A stretch of 64,000 nt of DNA from Letharia columbiana (taxonomy: Eukaryota > Ascomycota > Lecanoromycetes > Lecanorales > Parmeliaceae), in NCBI RefSeq assembly GCF_014066305.1, contig NW_023501043.1:558001-622000 (forward strand), read 5' to 3'. The notes beneath the pieces were generated by a model. That model did no database searches. It was not told the DNA's origin and worked only from the letters and a program-made list of their open reading frames with translations. The translations under genes were made by a program, and so were the position numbers. Positions 11,257 through 22,953 of this stretch are shown here, piece by piece; positions within the stretch are counted from its first letter, which is position 1, and each line of letters starts with the position of its first letter.

Positions 11257-12181
11257 CTATGCATGGGCATCGTTTTGACAAAGCTGAATCCTACCATAGA
11301 CGAAGATCTCGTGGAAATGGCGTACCGATTGGAAGGTATAGGTAGTTGATAGGTCGGAAATGTAGTAGCGGTAGTCCGATAGGGCTTTTTGAAGGGGTAG
11401 GGCGACTGTTTTATGGGTAAAGAAACATATGATCTGGCTATAGACCTCGAAGCATCGAAGAAGCTCTTTAAGTCCCTTGGTCTCCTCATCGCCGCCAGCG
11501 AGGCGGTTAATGAAGCTATGGGATAGTTTGTTGAGGTGTTTGACATCGAACGTCCCATGGTAGATTTGTTTGATGTATTTCAGGTCCACCGCTTTGAAAC
11601 GAAGAAGAAGGGGAGCTATCATGGGGTCATTACCTTGATGTAAGAAGGAGCGACGTGGCACTGCTTCCGTCTCAGACGGTGTTGGCGTTCTCTGCTGCGG
11701 CAGGGCCAAAGTTGGTTGTGGGGCCTGGAGAGGTACAGGTGACGGCTGGGGAGGTGGAGCGAATAGGAACGGCTGATGGGCCGGTGGCATGGGGGCTTGG
11801 GGTACCGGCTGGTGTATGGTAGGGGCAGCCGACTGGCGACGGGTACGGATCTCATTGACCTCGTTTTGTATGCGGGCGAGTTCGTCACGGTCCCGAAGCA
11901 TATGGTTTTCGTCGGCCTGTTCCGGTTCGAGTTCCTGACGGGCGAATTGCAACTGAACGGTGTAGGGATTAAGGACCGGTTCTGACGGGGTGGGTGGTCC
12001 TACTGGAGGACCTGGCTGGTGAACAGGAGGCATAGCGAGAATAAGGGGGGGGGTAAGGGTCCATCAGAGGGCCCTCCCATGGGTTCAGTGGGCGGTTCTT
12101 GTGGAGGTGGTGGTCTGGTGACGGCAGCCTGACGGCAGCCATGGACTTTGCGGTAGGCTTGCGAGGACGCTTGGGGGCCAT
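11257..12181 (-). pseudogene. DIRS Gag-like protein, frameshifted
   Basis: The main frame (11257-12033) encodes a Pro/Gln-rich N-terminal half with repeated HQP/PPQP words and a helical C-terminal half that may be the capsid-like region. A basic N-terminal start (MAPKRPRKPTAKS, ATG at 12181) lies in a different frame. The switch coincides with a run of nine C on the coding strand near 12044-12052, so a homopolymer slip, real or an assembly error, probably broke the frame. Assignment as Gag rests on position upstream of the RT, not on a recognised domain. Confidence 0.5.
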
Positions 12182-12400
12182 TGGTAGTGGCTGAATGGCA
12201 ATGGTGTAAGTAGAAGAATAATGTGTTTTCCAAATGAAAATTGCTTTCGTCTGATGGCAGGAAAGAGAAAAAGTCCAAAAAAATAGTCTCAGAAAAGGCC
12301 TCTAGGGGAAGGGAATGACGTTTCGGCCCGGAAAAAAGGCTTGGCACGCAGCGGAATCTCAACCGCTCGCCTATATTCATAAAGTAATGTACAACAGTAC

Positions 12401-12620
12401 TCAGATCGCCTCACCGATACCTCTACACGTTCTCTACACACCTCGGTCGCGTTCTACAGAGACCAGCCCCAACTGAACTGAAGCTTTCCTCATCATATCT
12501 ACGGCTTTCAAGACTGGGTCACCACAGCTGAAGGAGTCTCGTCGACTCCGCTGCTTGCTAGACCATGCCACTGACTTGCGAACCACTGTATAAACCACGT
12601 ATGGTGGCACGGAAAGGAGT
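12401..12620 (+). promoter_or_regulatory. 5' region of the telomere-protein gene
   Basis: A 220-bp stretch between the DIRS element and the start codon. Composition is pyrimidine-rich on parts of the plus strand. No TATA box or recognised operator stands out; the retrotransposon lies within about 250 bp of the gene start. Confidence 0.35.
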
Positions 12621-15600
12621 ATGGACGTTCTAGAGCCATGGCTGGCGGCCACTATAGAGGGAGAGCTGGGTGAGGCTTTACGTCATGAGGAGGAAGGCGC
12701 AAACAAACATCCATCGATTGGGCAGCCCCGAGGGCTATCGTATGATGATGCCAGTAATCTGAGGATAACATCTACAAAAAAGGGACTCGTTGTTCAGATC
12801 ACTAAGGTTAGCAAATATCCTTTATTGCTATATCTTACTAACCCTGCGAGTGTAGTTCTTGACCTTCGACGAGCCTATACAAGTCACACTTTCTGACAGC
12901 GTTATACGTGTCAATGCTTCCATCACCAATCAGGCGTCTCGAAGATACGCTAAGAAGAACAAAAGAAATCTTACAGAGGGAACCGTTGGAGGCCTCATAC
13001 AACTGCACGACTTCGAGATTGTCGCAACACATCTTGGTCCAAGAGATAAAAGGCTTACGCTCTATGTCAAAGAGTTCAAGGTCATTGGCTCGGACGGATC
13101 TGGTAACTTTGGGGTCGCCCCTCAGGCTATTGAGAGCAGGGAGGGGACAAAGGAGCTTTTGAACAAGCTAGCAGACTTGCGAAGACACGGACCGGACGCA
13201 CACTCCCACCAGTCAGCCGCTGCGTCACCAATCAGGTCTCAGCCCTGCACACAGACCTCCGACGCAGGGGAGAATCAGGGTAGCCAGATAGGCTTTGCAA
13301 CTCAGGCACCTCGCTCTAACGCGTCTGTTGTTAGCAAGCCCAAGCCATCAGATCCAACTACCGGTATCAACATAGGCTCTATCTCCAGTGCAAACAGTGT
13401 CAAGTCATTACCTCCACCAACAAAGAGAAAATACGGGAGTTTTTTAGCGACTTCTTTGAGTCCCCGTCAAGTGCAGGCGACCCCTCAGAGACCAAGTGTT
13501 AATAGCACCAAAGCTCTCTTAGGCCTACTCCAACATCATAAGCGTACTCTACCGGTACCAGAGGTTATCCCGCAGCCAACAACTGTGTATTCCCTAGGGT
13601 ACACTGCGGCCTCAATCGGACCCGCTGTCGTTGAGGAAGAGAACACAGCTTCTCGAGATATCACTCTCGCTCCCGGTGATGATAATGTTACCAGAGCTCC
13701 CATTGAAACCCAGAAAAGAAAGAGACAGTCCCCGGACAAGACCCCAAGAAAGAAAGCAGCCGATAGTCATAGAGTACATGGGATCGACCAAGACTGTGGG
13801 AGCTTGGGTGTAGATTGTGACCTGGACACGAAGGCGGGATCTAGGGCAGCTGTAACCGAAGCCTCCATCCACGCACTCCATAGTCGGTCAGCCAGCTCCT
13901 CGATATCAAAAACTGCAGATTCGTACCCTAACGCCCCATTGGACCTCTCAGATCGTTCCATTTCAAAACTTACAACCTCGGTCTCCGGTCAAAACACCGG
14001 TCAAAATCGAATCAGGAGCAGAGACGTGAAAATCCCGAAAGACCAAGAGGCTTTGTTGAACCGTGCGGACTGTAAGTGATTCCAGGTAATCTTGATTCTC
14101 ATACAGTAAATCTGACCAATCGTTTAGCTTGGCTGCCAGCAGAGCCTGGTCAGCGCGAGCCCACAGCAAACATACCAATCTCTTTACTCAAGAAGCTGAA
14201 TCGGAAAGCGGACCTCCGTGCTCAACGGCCAACAAAGAGACGGAATCAAGAAAACGGTTCAATGACCCCGGGTGCGGTAATTGACCTAACAGCCGACTCG
14301 GAATCAGATATACCTGTATCCTCAGGACAATGGCCCCTATCGCCTCAATACCGTCAGGACTTCTTGGCTTCCAGGAGAAGTAGCGAGAGCAGCACTCCTA
14401 CGATGAGCCCCACAGTGTCTTTCATCACTTTTCCGGGGGCCACGTCAGAAGATCCACTAGAGCGATCCCGGCCAGTCCGTCCGGGGTTCTTGGCTTCCAG
14501 AAGAAGTAGCGAGACCAGTACTTCTACAAAGAGTCCAAACATAAACCTCACCGCACTCACGGAATCGATCCGGGCTGACCGGCGCAATGCAGAAGTCGAA
14601 AAGAACGTTGGGAATGTGACTGTACACAACCAGTCGATTGATACTGAGATTGAGCGCCAGAAGAAGATCGAGTTCGAAGAATTGTCGGCAAGATCTCCAA
14701 TGCAAGAAATGAAGGATGCTGCACCGCTTCCGAATGGTACCACATCTATAGAACCAGATGGCCTTGGTACAAAGCCTGGTGCGCAAGAGAATCCATCCTT
14801 TGATCCCGAAACAGACTCTCCCATGTCCGTTGCGCAGAATACAGACATCGAAGGTCCTGACGCAGAGCAGAGCCTGGTGATGGAGGCAAGCTTCTACGTC
14901 TCTACTGATGAAGCGCAGCGAGCTCAGTCTGTCGAGCTTGATGTATCCTTTCAGTCGCCGGACCAGAAGACCGAGAATAGCCTTGCGAACGCAAATGATG
15001 GCGCAGATCAGAATGTCGAGTCAGAGATCGACCTGACGGTTGCGAGCCATGGTCAACTGGTGAACACTGGTGAGGACGCTCGGCCGGTGGACTCAAAATC
15101 AGACACAGCCCTCAAAGATTTACATCCTCGGGCAGACGAAATCGCCGAGCAGGAAAGCAATGCGCCGACACCAGAAGTAAGATTAGATCAAGTCGCTGAG
15201 CCCGACACCGTCACGCTAGAGTCCCTATATCAACAAACATCGTTCAGAGACAATGCAGACACTCAGGTGTCTGGAAAAACTACACCGGAGCCTACATCTC
15301 AACAGCAACCAGCCACAGTGGACGCAGACATACCAATGCCTGATGAGATTGCAACGGAGCGCGCATCGCATCAACCGTTTGAAGAAGTAGACACAAGCAG
15401 TCCCATGCATGACGTCTCGGTCAATCATGACATCACGCCCTTGAAATTCATTGCTCACATGGACGAGCCCATGAAACAAACCACGTCTCTATCTATTGCC
15501 GTCCCGGTCTTCGCCGCTGAGTCTGATAGAGATATTCAACCACATCTTTCTCCTGCGGCCGTTGAACCTGTTCTCCCACTAAGCACCCCTATGTCAGATC

Positions 15601-17235
15601 TCGAAGTGAAATCAGTCGAAGAGCACCAGAGCGCAGAACAGCTGCCGATTCAAATCACTAAGCAGGGATATTCCGCACCTCATAACATTTTCGATATTTT
15701 CAAAGCAATGTATCCCTCCTACCCTGGAGACATCAATCATTTCGCGGCTATATGCAGAAAAATCAGCCGGCTCGTGAAAGCCAATCGAATGGAGCATCAA
15801 TCTCTGTGGGATGACTTCATCGTCAGGCACAAGCTCGAATATGCCCAGTACCTTCGACGATGTGCCGAAGAAGCAGAGGATGCCGTACCTTACGAAGAAT
15901 TCTACCAAACTGAAATTGAGGCGCCTCAGTATCAAAACCGTGTCATCAATCGACGAAGCCTAGATGAAGCACTCGCTATCGTCGCACGGAAGCCTAGTGC
16001 TGATAGGGTGCACGTCGAGCCTACGAAGGAAGATGAGCTTCGCGTTGAGCTGGTGGAGCATATTTTCACTTCCGAGACAGACCCCGCTATTGAGAAGATG
16101 CATTATGAATATGCACCTGCCAACGATGATAGGCCACTGGAGCTGGTAGGAACCAAATCCGCACCGAAGCCGGCGCGCTCTGGTGACACTCAGCGGAAGC
16201 CGTCCGAATCGCGGGTCATTATTGATCTCACAGCGGACGATCCGCCAGACGAGCAGGCTAAGAGGACAAAGCAAAGAGAAATACTGCCCCAATCGAGTGT
16301 TCCACATCTAGTCAACGGTGTATTTGGTGCGCCACGACCGTTGCAGAATCGTCGAGATAGCTCCGGCAGCCTACAACAGGTGCCCTATACTCCTCCTACA
16401 ACGCGAGGCTCGTATAAGCCTCCACTTCCACAATCAATTCGATCACCGCTTGTACCCGCCACGATCTCGACCCAAAGCACTACCAAGAGCAATCGGCGAT
16501 CTCTACCGTGGAAAGAGTCTGATCATGGTGTCCATCAGAGCTCACCGAACGCAACCGCAACCAACTCTCCGGAACGACTCCCTGCTTCAGAACTGCGAGA
16601 GGTCCACGTCGAAGGATTCAGCAACGCCCGCTTACCACTCTTGGCAAAGTCGACCCCCGAGGACGCGAAGCAGAACCAAGGTTTGCTAAACACCTGCCAC
16701 AGAGTGATTCAGTCCAATTGGAGGATCAGGGCCTATGAGTTGCTAGGGCTGGAATACTTTCGTGGGCAGGTATTTTTTACAGACCATGGTCGAGCTGCTG
16801 GCCGAAATTGCGAGCAAAGTCAATGTTCGTGAGGCGCGCAATCGAATAATGGATGCCATAGATACTCGCGTTCGGGATAACGCTTGGCGAGACGCCGATC
16901 ACCCGAGTCAAGATCGGAAGATATTGAGGTCAGACCTCGAGGTGGTGAGAGGCGTTGTTGAGACCTCGAGTATGAGCACCACGAGTCCCTTTTCTCCACC
17001 TCATACTAGTGCGGCGGTCGAAAAGCAGGACGAAGGTACGCCGTCTAAATGGTGGGACGATGAGAGTTCACTATATGGAAGCTTCGTCAGAGCTAACACT
17101 TCGATTCGGCAGGGTAACGGCAACAGCTTTGCCAAAGCCAACCGGGCGGAGCCAGCAGATGCCGAGAAAGTCTACGAAGCTGCAAGTAGTGGTGTTCAGC
17201 TGAAGAAGATCGATATCATGAGATGGAACTTGTAG
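12621..17235 (+). CDS. Shelterin TPP1/Est3-type OB-fold telomere protein
   Basis: Probable fungal counterpart of TPP1/Tpz1, the shelterin subunit that bridges telomere proteins and recruits telomerase. Exon 1 is 12621-12806, exon 2 12856-14071, exon 3 from 14128. Introns of 49 nt (ttactaac branch site) and 56 nt (gtaagt donor) keep the frame. The N-terminal OB fold (about residues 1-135) has the PWL start, VIRVNASITNQASRR, TEGTVGGLIQLHDFEIV and RLTLYVKEFKV, matching the TPP1 pattern. The long disordered middle has two SUMO-interaction-like motifs, VIDLTADSESD and VIIDLTADDPPD, a duplicated FLASRRSSE block, and a conserved-looking helical segment around LWDDFIVRHKLEYAQYL. Exon 3 changes frame near 16770-16783, joining RGQVFFT to MVELLAEIASKVN: either a 79-nt intron (16704-16782) or a 1-nt indel by a T6 run. 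The protein is about 1475-1502 residues and ends KKIDIMRWNL. Confidence 0.75.
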
Positions 17236-18009
17236 CTTCATAGCATAGAGCTCGGAGGAGATGTGACATACAGACTCATGCTTTGCTGTGGAAGGGCATA
17301 TATTGCTTCGAGCTTTCGACCAGCGTGTTCATTCATACTAGCATAGATACTCCAATCCGCCTTGTAGCATTTCGCTTGTGGTCTACGAATTAGCGGCATC
17401 ATCAATGATTAGCAAAACAAATCAAACTCCTGCAAGTGCTGTTATAGTCCATGAAGAATACCTAAGAAACGTGTCGCCGGAAAACCATGAACAATATAAG
17501 TCAAAACAGTAAGATTGTGGTTTGTTATTATGTCTCCTTTACACTACCCACTTGAGTCGGAGAAGGTCGCAAGTGTCAGTCCTAACCCCAAACTCCATTT
17601 TGTGGGCTTTGTCTTACAAAATTGCAGTCGAGCCTTGCATCGAATTTTTTTGCTTATTTCAGTCACCATGTGGATGTTGTGCGCCGGAATTGCACCGAAA
17701 ACGTCTGGAATGCTTGGCACCGGAGATCTTTCACAACCACACACTCAAAATCGTACTGTAGCATAGATATCTCTCCGCAAAATCATTCAATAACACTGCT
17801 ATCGTTAGTACAGGTCCCAAATGAAAAAAATGAAGCTATACTGAAGTCTTGGCATGTTCCTTAGCCCCCCATTTATCTGTTTCTAAGCTAAATCCCGCCT
17901 AGCCTCAACCCGGCTTGCGTCTCACCTCTCAATCTCTCCTTCGCACCACAATGCAGTCAGGGAATGGCTGACGTCTTCATTTCCGCTTGTTCAACTCAAT
18001 GTGGCATTT
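17236..18009. promoter_or_regulatory. Intergenic region between telomere and WD40 genes
   Basis: A 774-bp spacer holding the 3' end of the telomere-protein transcript and the promoter of the WD40 gene. A six-codon upstream ORF (ATG about 17951, TGA about 17969) precedes the main ATG by about 60 nt and could lower translation of the WD40 gene. Other open frames here are not coding-like. Confidence 0.45.
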
Positions 18010-21000
18010 ATGGATGAAATTACCGTGCCAAAGGTCGAGAGCGCCCTCAATCCCGTCACTGCATTGGCTTTCCTAGCACTCAGTACCTCCAAACCCTATT
18101 TACTTGCTGGCGAGGGCCAATTTCTCAAAGTCTTCGACTATAAAAGAGGAACGTTCATTCGTACGGAGCAAATATTTGACTCACAGGCAATTTATGGCAT
18201 TGTCTGCAGATCCTTGCCGGAAGATGCCGGACATAATGGAACCTGCCTCATCTGGGGTGGGCGATCCATCTGTCTTATCTCCATCGAAGCAGATCTTAAT
18301 ATAAATGGGAAACCCTTGGTCAAAGTTCATCAACACATGCCGGAAGTCCTCTGGGATGATTGGATCCTCGATGCCTGTTTCCGACACCCTAATATTACCG
18401 ACAGCGGATCTGGAAAGAACACTGTCGAAGCCATCCTCGTGACCGCACACAATGATTTACTATGTCTAAAATTCGTTGAAAAATCCGCAGAAACGAGAGA
18501 AACCCGCTCGCTCTACCGTATCGCTTCAGGACCCAATTCGATTCTGTACTCCGCGCACATGCTTTTGGCGGATGCTGGCCCGCGCCTTCTCGTCGCTGCG
18601 GGTACGGTATTCGGAGAGGTCTTGCTCTGGTCGTTTACTTCTGATCCCTCTGTATCTCGGGAAATCAAGTTGCACTATAGATTTACTGGACATGAGGGGT
18701 CGGTCTTTGGATTCAGGATATCAGAGGTGGCGCAGACTGGTGCTGTGAAACGTATCTTGGCCAGCTGCAGCGATGATAGGACCATCAAGACATGGGACAT
18801 ATCGGACACAAGCAGCAGTGAAAAGGTGAAACCGTTGTCAGATGGAGGACTGAACAACTCCGAAGCTGGCTTACTAGACGAAACCAATGAAGTTGACTCG
18901 ACTGGATGCCTGGCTATGATAATGGGCCACGCTTCCCGGATCTGGGGCTTGCGTTTCCTGATTCAGAAAGACGGATGTTGGGACTTGATCTCCTACGGAG
19001 AAGACAGCACTGCACAAATCTGGCGTGTGAGTCCTGTTCTTGATATTGGCCGATCAAGTTGGACGCCTCACAATCATATTTATTGATTGAGCCATCAGAC
19101 TACACACTCATCTCACTCGGGCAAGAACGTATGGGCAATGGCAGTCTTCCGAGAATCTGGTATAGAGTGTATTGTTGCTACTGGCGGAGCTGACGGATGT
19201 ATCACAGCGTACAAGCCCCTTCTGCATGGAATGCCTACGCGGACGGGTGCTTGGACGAGCCAGTATACGATGGATGAGGTTTCGAAGACCTTCCAGACCA
19301 CATCGAGTGAACCGAGTCCAACACAAGCAGGCAAAGCAAAATCCATAACAGAAACTTTTTTTGACTCTCTCAAAGGCTCTTGGAAGCTCACACGAAATCT
19401 TGACAGTCTTATGTCAGCCTATCCTTCTGGAAAACTGGATGGTAGAGCCAATTTCGCCGAGAGACCGCCTACAGACGATATTTTCTGCAACCAAAGTTCA
19501 TAGTGACAAGTTCTTGCTTCCTCGATACCGAAGATTGGATCATCCTAGGCTCCCGCAACGGAGATATAGCGATATACGACCTGACACACACCACACCGAA
19601 TTCGGCAGTTGATGTCACCCCCGACTGCTTCCAAAGAATCCATGGCGAAGACGCCATCACTCTGATCCAAATCGTGCCCCGCGACGTCTCAAAGCTGACC
19701 GGCAGAATCGCTATATTAACCGCCGGTCAAGACGGCAAATGGGCAATCCATCACGTCTTTCACAAACTCCAAGATAGCAAGCTCTGTGTGACCCTCCAGA
19801 CCATACACGTAGGTATGCCCCCATTCGGCCCAAATATTGAGGGAGCGTGCGTCGATCCGACGAGTAAGGATCTTCTGCTTTGGGGGTTTCGGAGCAAGCA
19901 ATTTATCGTGTGGAATGAGTCACAGAAAACGGAGGTCATGACGGTGGATTGTGGAGGCGCTCACAGAAATTACGCGTATGCACACCGAAATGACGGTAGT
20001 GGTGGTGGTAATTTTGTGTACACAAAAGCTTCGATTTGTCATGTACTTTCGCAGACGCAAGCTTCTCATCAAGTCATCCAGCATGGAGGACATGGAAGAG
20101 AGATCAAAGCTATGGCTCTATCACCGGCAATCAAAACGGGCGACGATGTTGATCTTCGGTTCGTTGCGACAGGCGCAGAGGATACGGCCATTCGTATATT
20201 CGATCTTAATGCGAGGCTCAAGTGCTTGAGCATCGTCACTAAGCACACAACAGGCATCCAGCAACTGCGGTGGTCTTCGAATGGTCAACTTCTCTTCAGC
20301 GCAGCTGGGTGTGAAGAGTTCTTAGTGTGGCGATTGCAATCAGCGCCGTTCGTTACATTCGGTATCGTCTGCGAGGCTCAGTGTCCAACCGTGACCGAGG
20401 AAGTGGATTTGCGAATCATGAATTTTGCGACAGAGGAGATCCATTCGACTCATGACCCGGACGATGTTCCATACGAGCCTGATTACCTCTTAAGTAAGGT
20501 ATACTCAGATTCCTCGATACGACTGTTTCGCTATCATACGGGCCGGGAAAGCTTCGAGCTCCTGACTGAAGGGTCTTACACGACATACTGCCTCACCCAA
20601 GCCGCCTACCTACACATCGGCGAAACCCTGAACGGGCTTTGTACCGCCAGCACAGACGGACATCCGGCTCTTTGGCCGCATGCAAACCCTCTGTCATGGC
20701 ACAGTGAGGATCTGCCAAGAAGTCCTCCATTGCACTGGAGTACGCGGACTGGAATCCACCAAAGCAGCGTGAAGGCACTGGACTCTGTGACCATATCGGA
20801 GTCAGAGACACTCATCGTGACGGGCGGTGATGATGGCGCCGTAGCTTTTACCCGTGTGGGGATCCATAGCCCGTCTGAGGTGGTATTTGAGGCTGCTAGT
20901 CTACTCATCCCCGGCGCTCACGCAAGTGCGGTTTTCATCGGCAAGCCCACTTCTGACAGGCAAGGTGAAAATCCGGAGGGCTTCATACTCGCGAACGTGG

Positions 21001-21184
21001 GCAATGAGAGATCGGGATCGACACGACGCAAGTGGGAGCGGAGGGTATCACAATCTGTCGGATGGCGAATGTTTACACCTCCATCGCAGACGCCAGTTCC
21101 CTAGCAGCTTATCGCGATGCGAATGGACGGCGCTGGCTTCTCGTGGCTGGAATCGGCATGGAGAGGTGGAGCATTGGAGATTAG
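18010..21184 (+). CDS. WDR6/Rtt10 (Trm734)-family WD40 protein
   Basis: Predicted WD40 adaptor which in yeast (Rtt10/Trm734) and humans (WDR6) pairs with Trm7/FTSJ1 for 2'-O-methylation of tRNA position 34; cytosolic. Exons: 18010-19026, 19099-19441, 19504 onward. Intron 1 (72 nt) has a gtgagt donor. Intron 2 (62 nt, gtagag donor, tag acceptor) restores the frame. WD repeats are visible as GHEGSVFGFRIS ... DDRTIKTWDI, the family-typical HASRIWGLRFL ... GEDSTAQIWR, GSRNGDIAIYDL, GAEDTAIRIFDL and TGGDDGAVAFTRV. I chose ATG 18010 because codons upstream lack an ATG. Near 21005-21014 the frame moves by one: the expected C-terminus (VYTSIADASSLAAYRDANG ... GIGMERWSIGD) continues in another frame to TAG at 21182-21184. 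A 68-nt intron (20965-21032) could fix this but would remove the conserved-looking FILANVGNE; otherwise it is a small deletion or assembly error. Product about 1,000 residues. Confidence 0.8.
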
Positions 21185-21566
21185 GGAGGCCGGGTTGCGT
21201 TTGGATAAAACGTTCGGAGCAGGAGTCTCGACGGTTCACGGATAAGTACAGTGCGCTATTGGTTCGATCGATGGTGCATAAGCCTTAGTACATGAACCGG
21301 CACTGCCTTTCCGGGTTATTGAATCCGGAAGCTGAGCCCTAGTACTCTGGACGATATTCCTTATGCTCCTCGCTCGTTTCGACGATGACTTTGGGGTCTT
21401 TTCTTCTTCTTCATTTTGTCGACTTCTTCCAGCATCATCAACGAACATCACTGTCACAAAACACATGTCCAAAATCTCAAATATCTGGTTGGCTTTACAA
21501 CAGCCGTGTGGTAGTTGCACGCTTACACATCGAAGCGCCTCCAGCTAAACACTGCCACGCAAACGG
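21185..21566. other. Intergenic spacer downstream of the WD40 gene
   Basis: A 380-bp spacer. Open frames on both strands are short; a minus-strand frame over 21236-21520 has a Glu/Lys/Ser-rich patch but no recognised motif. Pyrimidine-rich plus-strand tracts around 21395-21430 could be part of the next gene's leader. Confidence 0.4.
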
Positions 21567-22132
21567 ATGCCATACCCACCTCGCCCCGACACAGCCCATA
21601 TGCCCTTCCCTTCACTTCCCAAAGCTCACCACAAAGACGCGGATTTGAAAACTGCTCTGATCTACGCCGTCAAAATAGTTGAAGCAAGCCGCGCCGATAG
21701 CGCCTCGTTTACCCCGTTGGAGCAGCAGTCAGCAGTACGTAAAACCCACAGCCCCAAAACCATAACACTCCATCACATGCACCAAACCCGCCACAATCGC
21801 AGCCGTCGGACGATGATCCAGCTGAGATGGATGGCACTCCGAGAACGATAACCACTGCCCTCAGTATAGCTTTCAACGGTAGATGCGTTTCGGTAGCTCA
21901 TGCACGTACTAGTACGGATCTATCTTCCTACAACATGTGCAACCCTTTTACAGTGTATTTGCAGTCGGTGTCGGAAAAGCCGCTTTGGGCCAATGGCGCC
22001 CCGGATCGGCGATCAGATCCGTTTGGGCTGGGGCTCACGCGCTTTGCAGGTTTGTGCGTGTTGGACGGAGCTGGAGGCGAGGCGAGGGTTGCAGCGTCGA
22101 AGAAGATTAAATGCTGGCGGCGGTGTAGGTAG
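21567..22132 (+). CDS. Hypothetical small protein, one intron
   Basis: A plausible two-exon gene. Exon 1 (21567-21734) starts MPYPPRPDTAHMPFPSLPKA and contains a helical LKTALIYAVKIVEASRADS stretch. A gtacgt donor at 21735 and a gcag acceptor ending at 21802 give a 68-nt intron. Exon 2 continues in frame for 109 codons (starting PSDDDPAEMDGTPRTITTAL) to TAG at 22130-22132. Total about 165 residues. I do not recognise the family. The end of exon 2 becomes Arg/Cys-rich and less convincing, so a second intron is possible. Confidence 0.3.
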
Positions 22133-22650
22133 GTCGGTTGATTGGCTGACGTTGAGGTCGTTTGCTCGCGCGCGCGTCGGGTTTCCAACGTGCTTGTTTT
22201 CATCGGTGTCTTTTCCATGTTGTTGTCTGGTTTGAGGGGAGCGAAGCGGATGTGGATGTTTTGCGCCGGAGCAAGGTGAGTTCTTCTCGTTCAACGGTGT
22301 CACTGTTTGGCCGAGTAATCAGAGAATAACAGCATCGTGGCTGCATCCAGATACGCCACCGTTCCGGTAGTCTTCGTTTCAGGCACGTCTTTGGACAAGG
22401 CTCGAGACTGGGTTGTAGAAGTCGAGGGTCGAATGTTCAGGAAGGCTACATTTTATCAAGCGAAGGTTTCAGAGCGGAATGCATTGCTGGTGCTTGATGC
22501 GGATATGAGAGGATAGATAGCACGGATGTGATCGGGACCGTTGTGGAGTTTTGCCTCCAATGATACATACATGCAATGCAGTCAGTGCCTCTGCTTTTTG
22601 TATCTATGTAGAATAGAATCAATCCAACCTCTCGTTCATCATCATCATCA
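22133..22650. other. Intergenic, ends in an (ATC)n tract
   Basis: Nothing gene-like beyond short frames. The stretch ends in an (ATC)n microsatellite at about 22637-22651, which was the target of the MULE insertion starting at 22660; the microsatellite resumes at 24715 after the element. Confidence 0.45.
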
Positions 22651-22766
22651 TCTTTATCAGGGCTAATTACTAATTCATACCCCGAAACTATGAATCCTTA
22701 CCGAATTATACCCCTAAATATGTGCTGGGGCGCGGGGCTACCCAGTAGTGGAAAACTTGCCGAGGA

Positions 22767-22823
22767 TGTGAGAAGACTGAGAAGACTGAGAAGACTGAGA
22801 AGACTGAGAAGACTGAGAAGATT
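22767..22823. repeat. 9-bp minisatellite (tgagaagac)n
   Basis: About six tandem copies of the 9-mer tgagaagac, reading as repeated Arg-Arg-Leu on the plus strand. It lies inside the repeat IV copy. No function is implied. Confidence 0.85.
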
Positions 22824-22953
22824 ACTACTGCATAATACCAATTCTATTAAGGGGAGACCCCCTAAACCCCCCTACCCTCCGGGGGCTCTCCGAGGGCTCT
22901 CCGAGGGCCCTCCGGGGGCTCCTGCCGGAGGGGCCGTCCTCGCAAGCTCGAAA

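Larger units (their letters stand above)
8016..12400 (-). mobile_element. DIRS-like tyrosine-recombinase retrotransposon, degenerate
   Basis: Three minus-strand coding blocks lie in the DIRS order: a proline-rich Gag-like frame (11257-12181), RT plus RNase H (9286-10917), and a tyrosine recombinase (8291-9214). This combination of RT/RNase H with a lambda-integrase-type recombinase, and no DDE integrase or protease, defines the DIRS order. The element has normal GC content and only a handful of inactivating changes, most of them C-to-T or G-to-A, so it is younger or less RIP-affected than its AT-rich neighbours. Exact termini are not resolved: I found no convincing inverted terminal repeats or internal complementary region, and the span given is bounded by the repeat at 8015 and the telomere-protein gene's upstream region. 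Confidence 0.8.

Noticed and set aside
13536..13881. Minus-strand ORFs opposite the telomere-protein gene
   Set aside because: Shadows of the coding strand; the plus strand has matched introns and conserved blocks.
16770..16782. A 13-nt intron gtattttttacag in the telomere-protein gene
   Set aside because: It would fix the frame, but it is far below the minimum intron size for fungi; a 79-nt intron or an indel is more credible.
17515..17864. Several overlapping short ORFs between the telomere and WD40 genes
   Set aside because: No splice signals or conserved blocks; consistent with UTR and promoter sequence.
22767..22823. Arg-Arg-Leu repeat ORF as a gene
   Set aside because: It is a 9-bp minisatellite inside a transposon; the open frame follows from the period being divisible by three.
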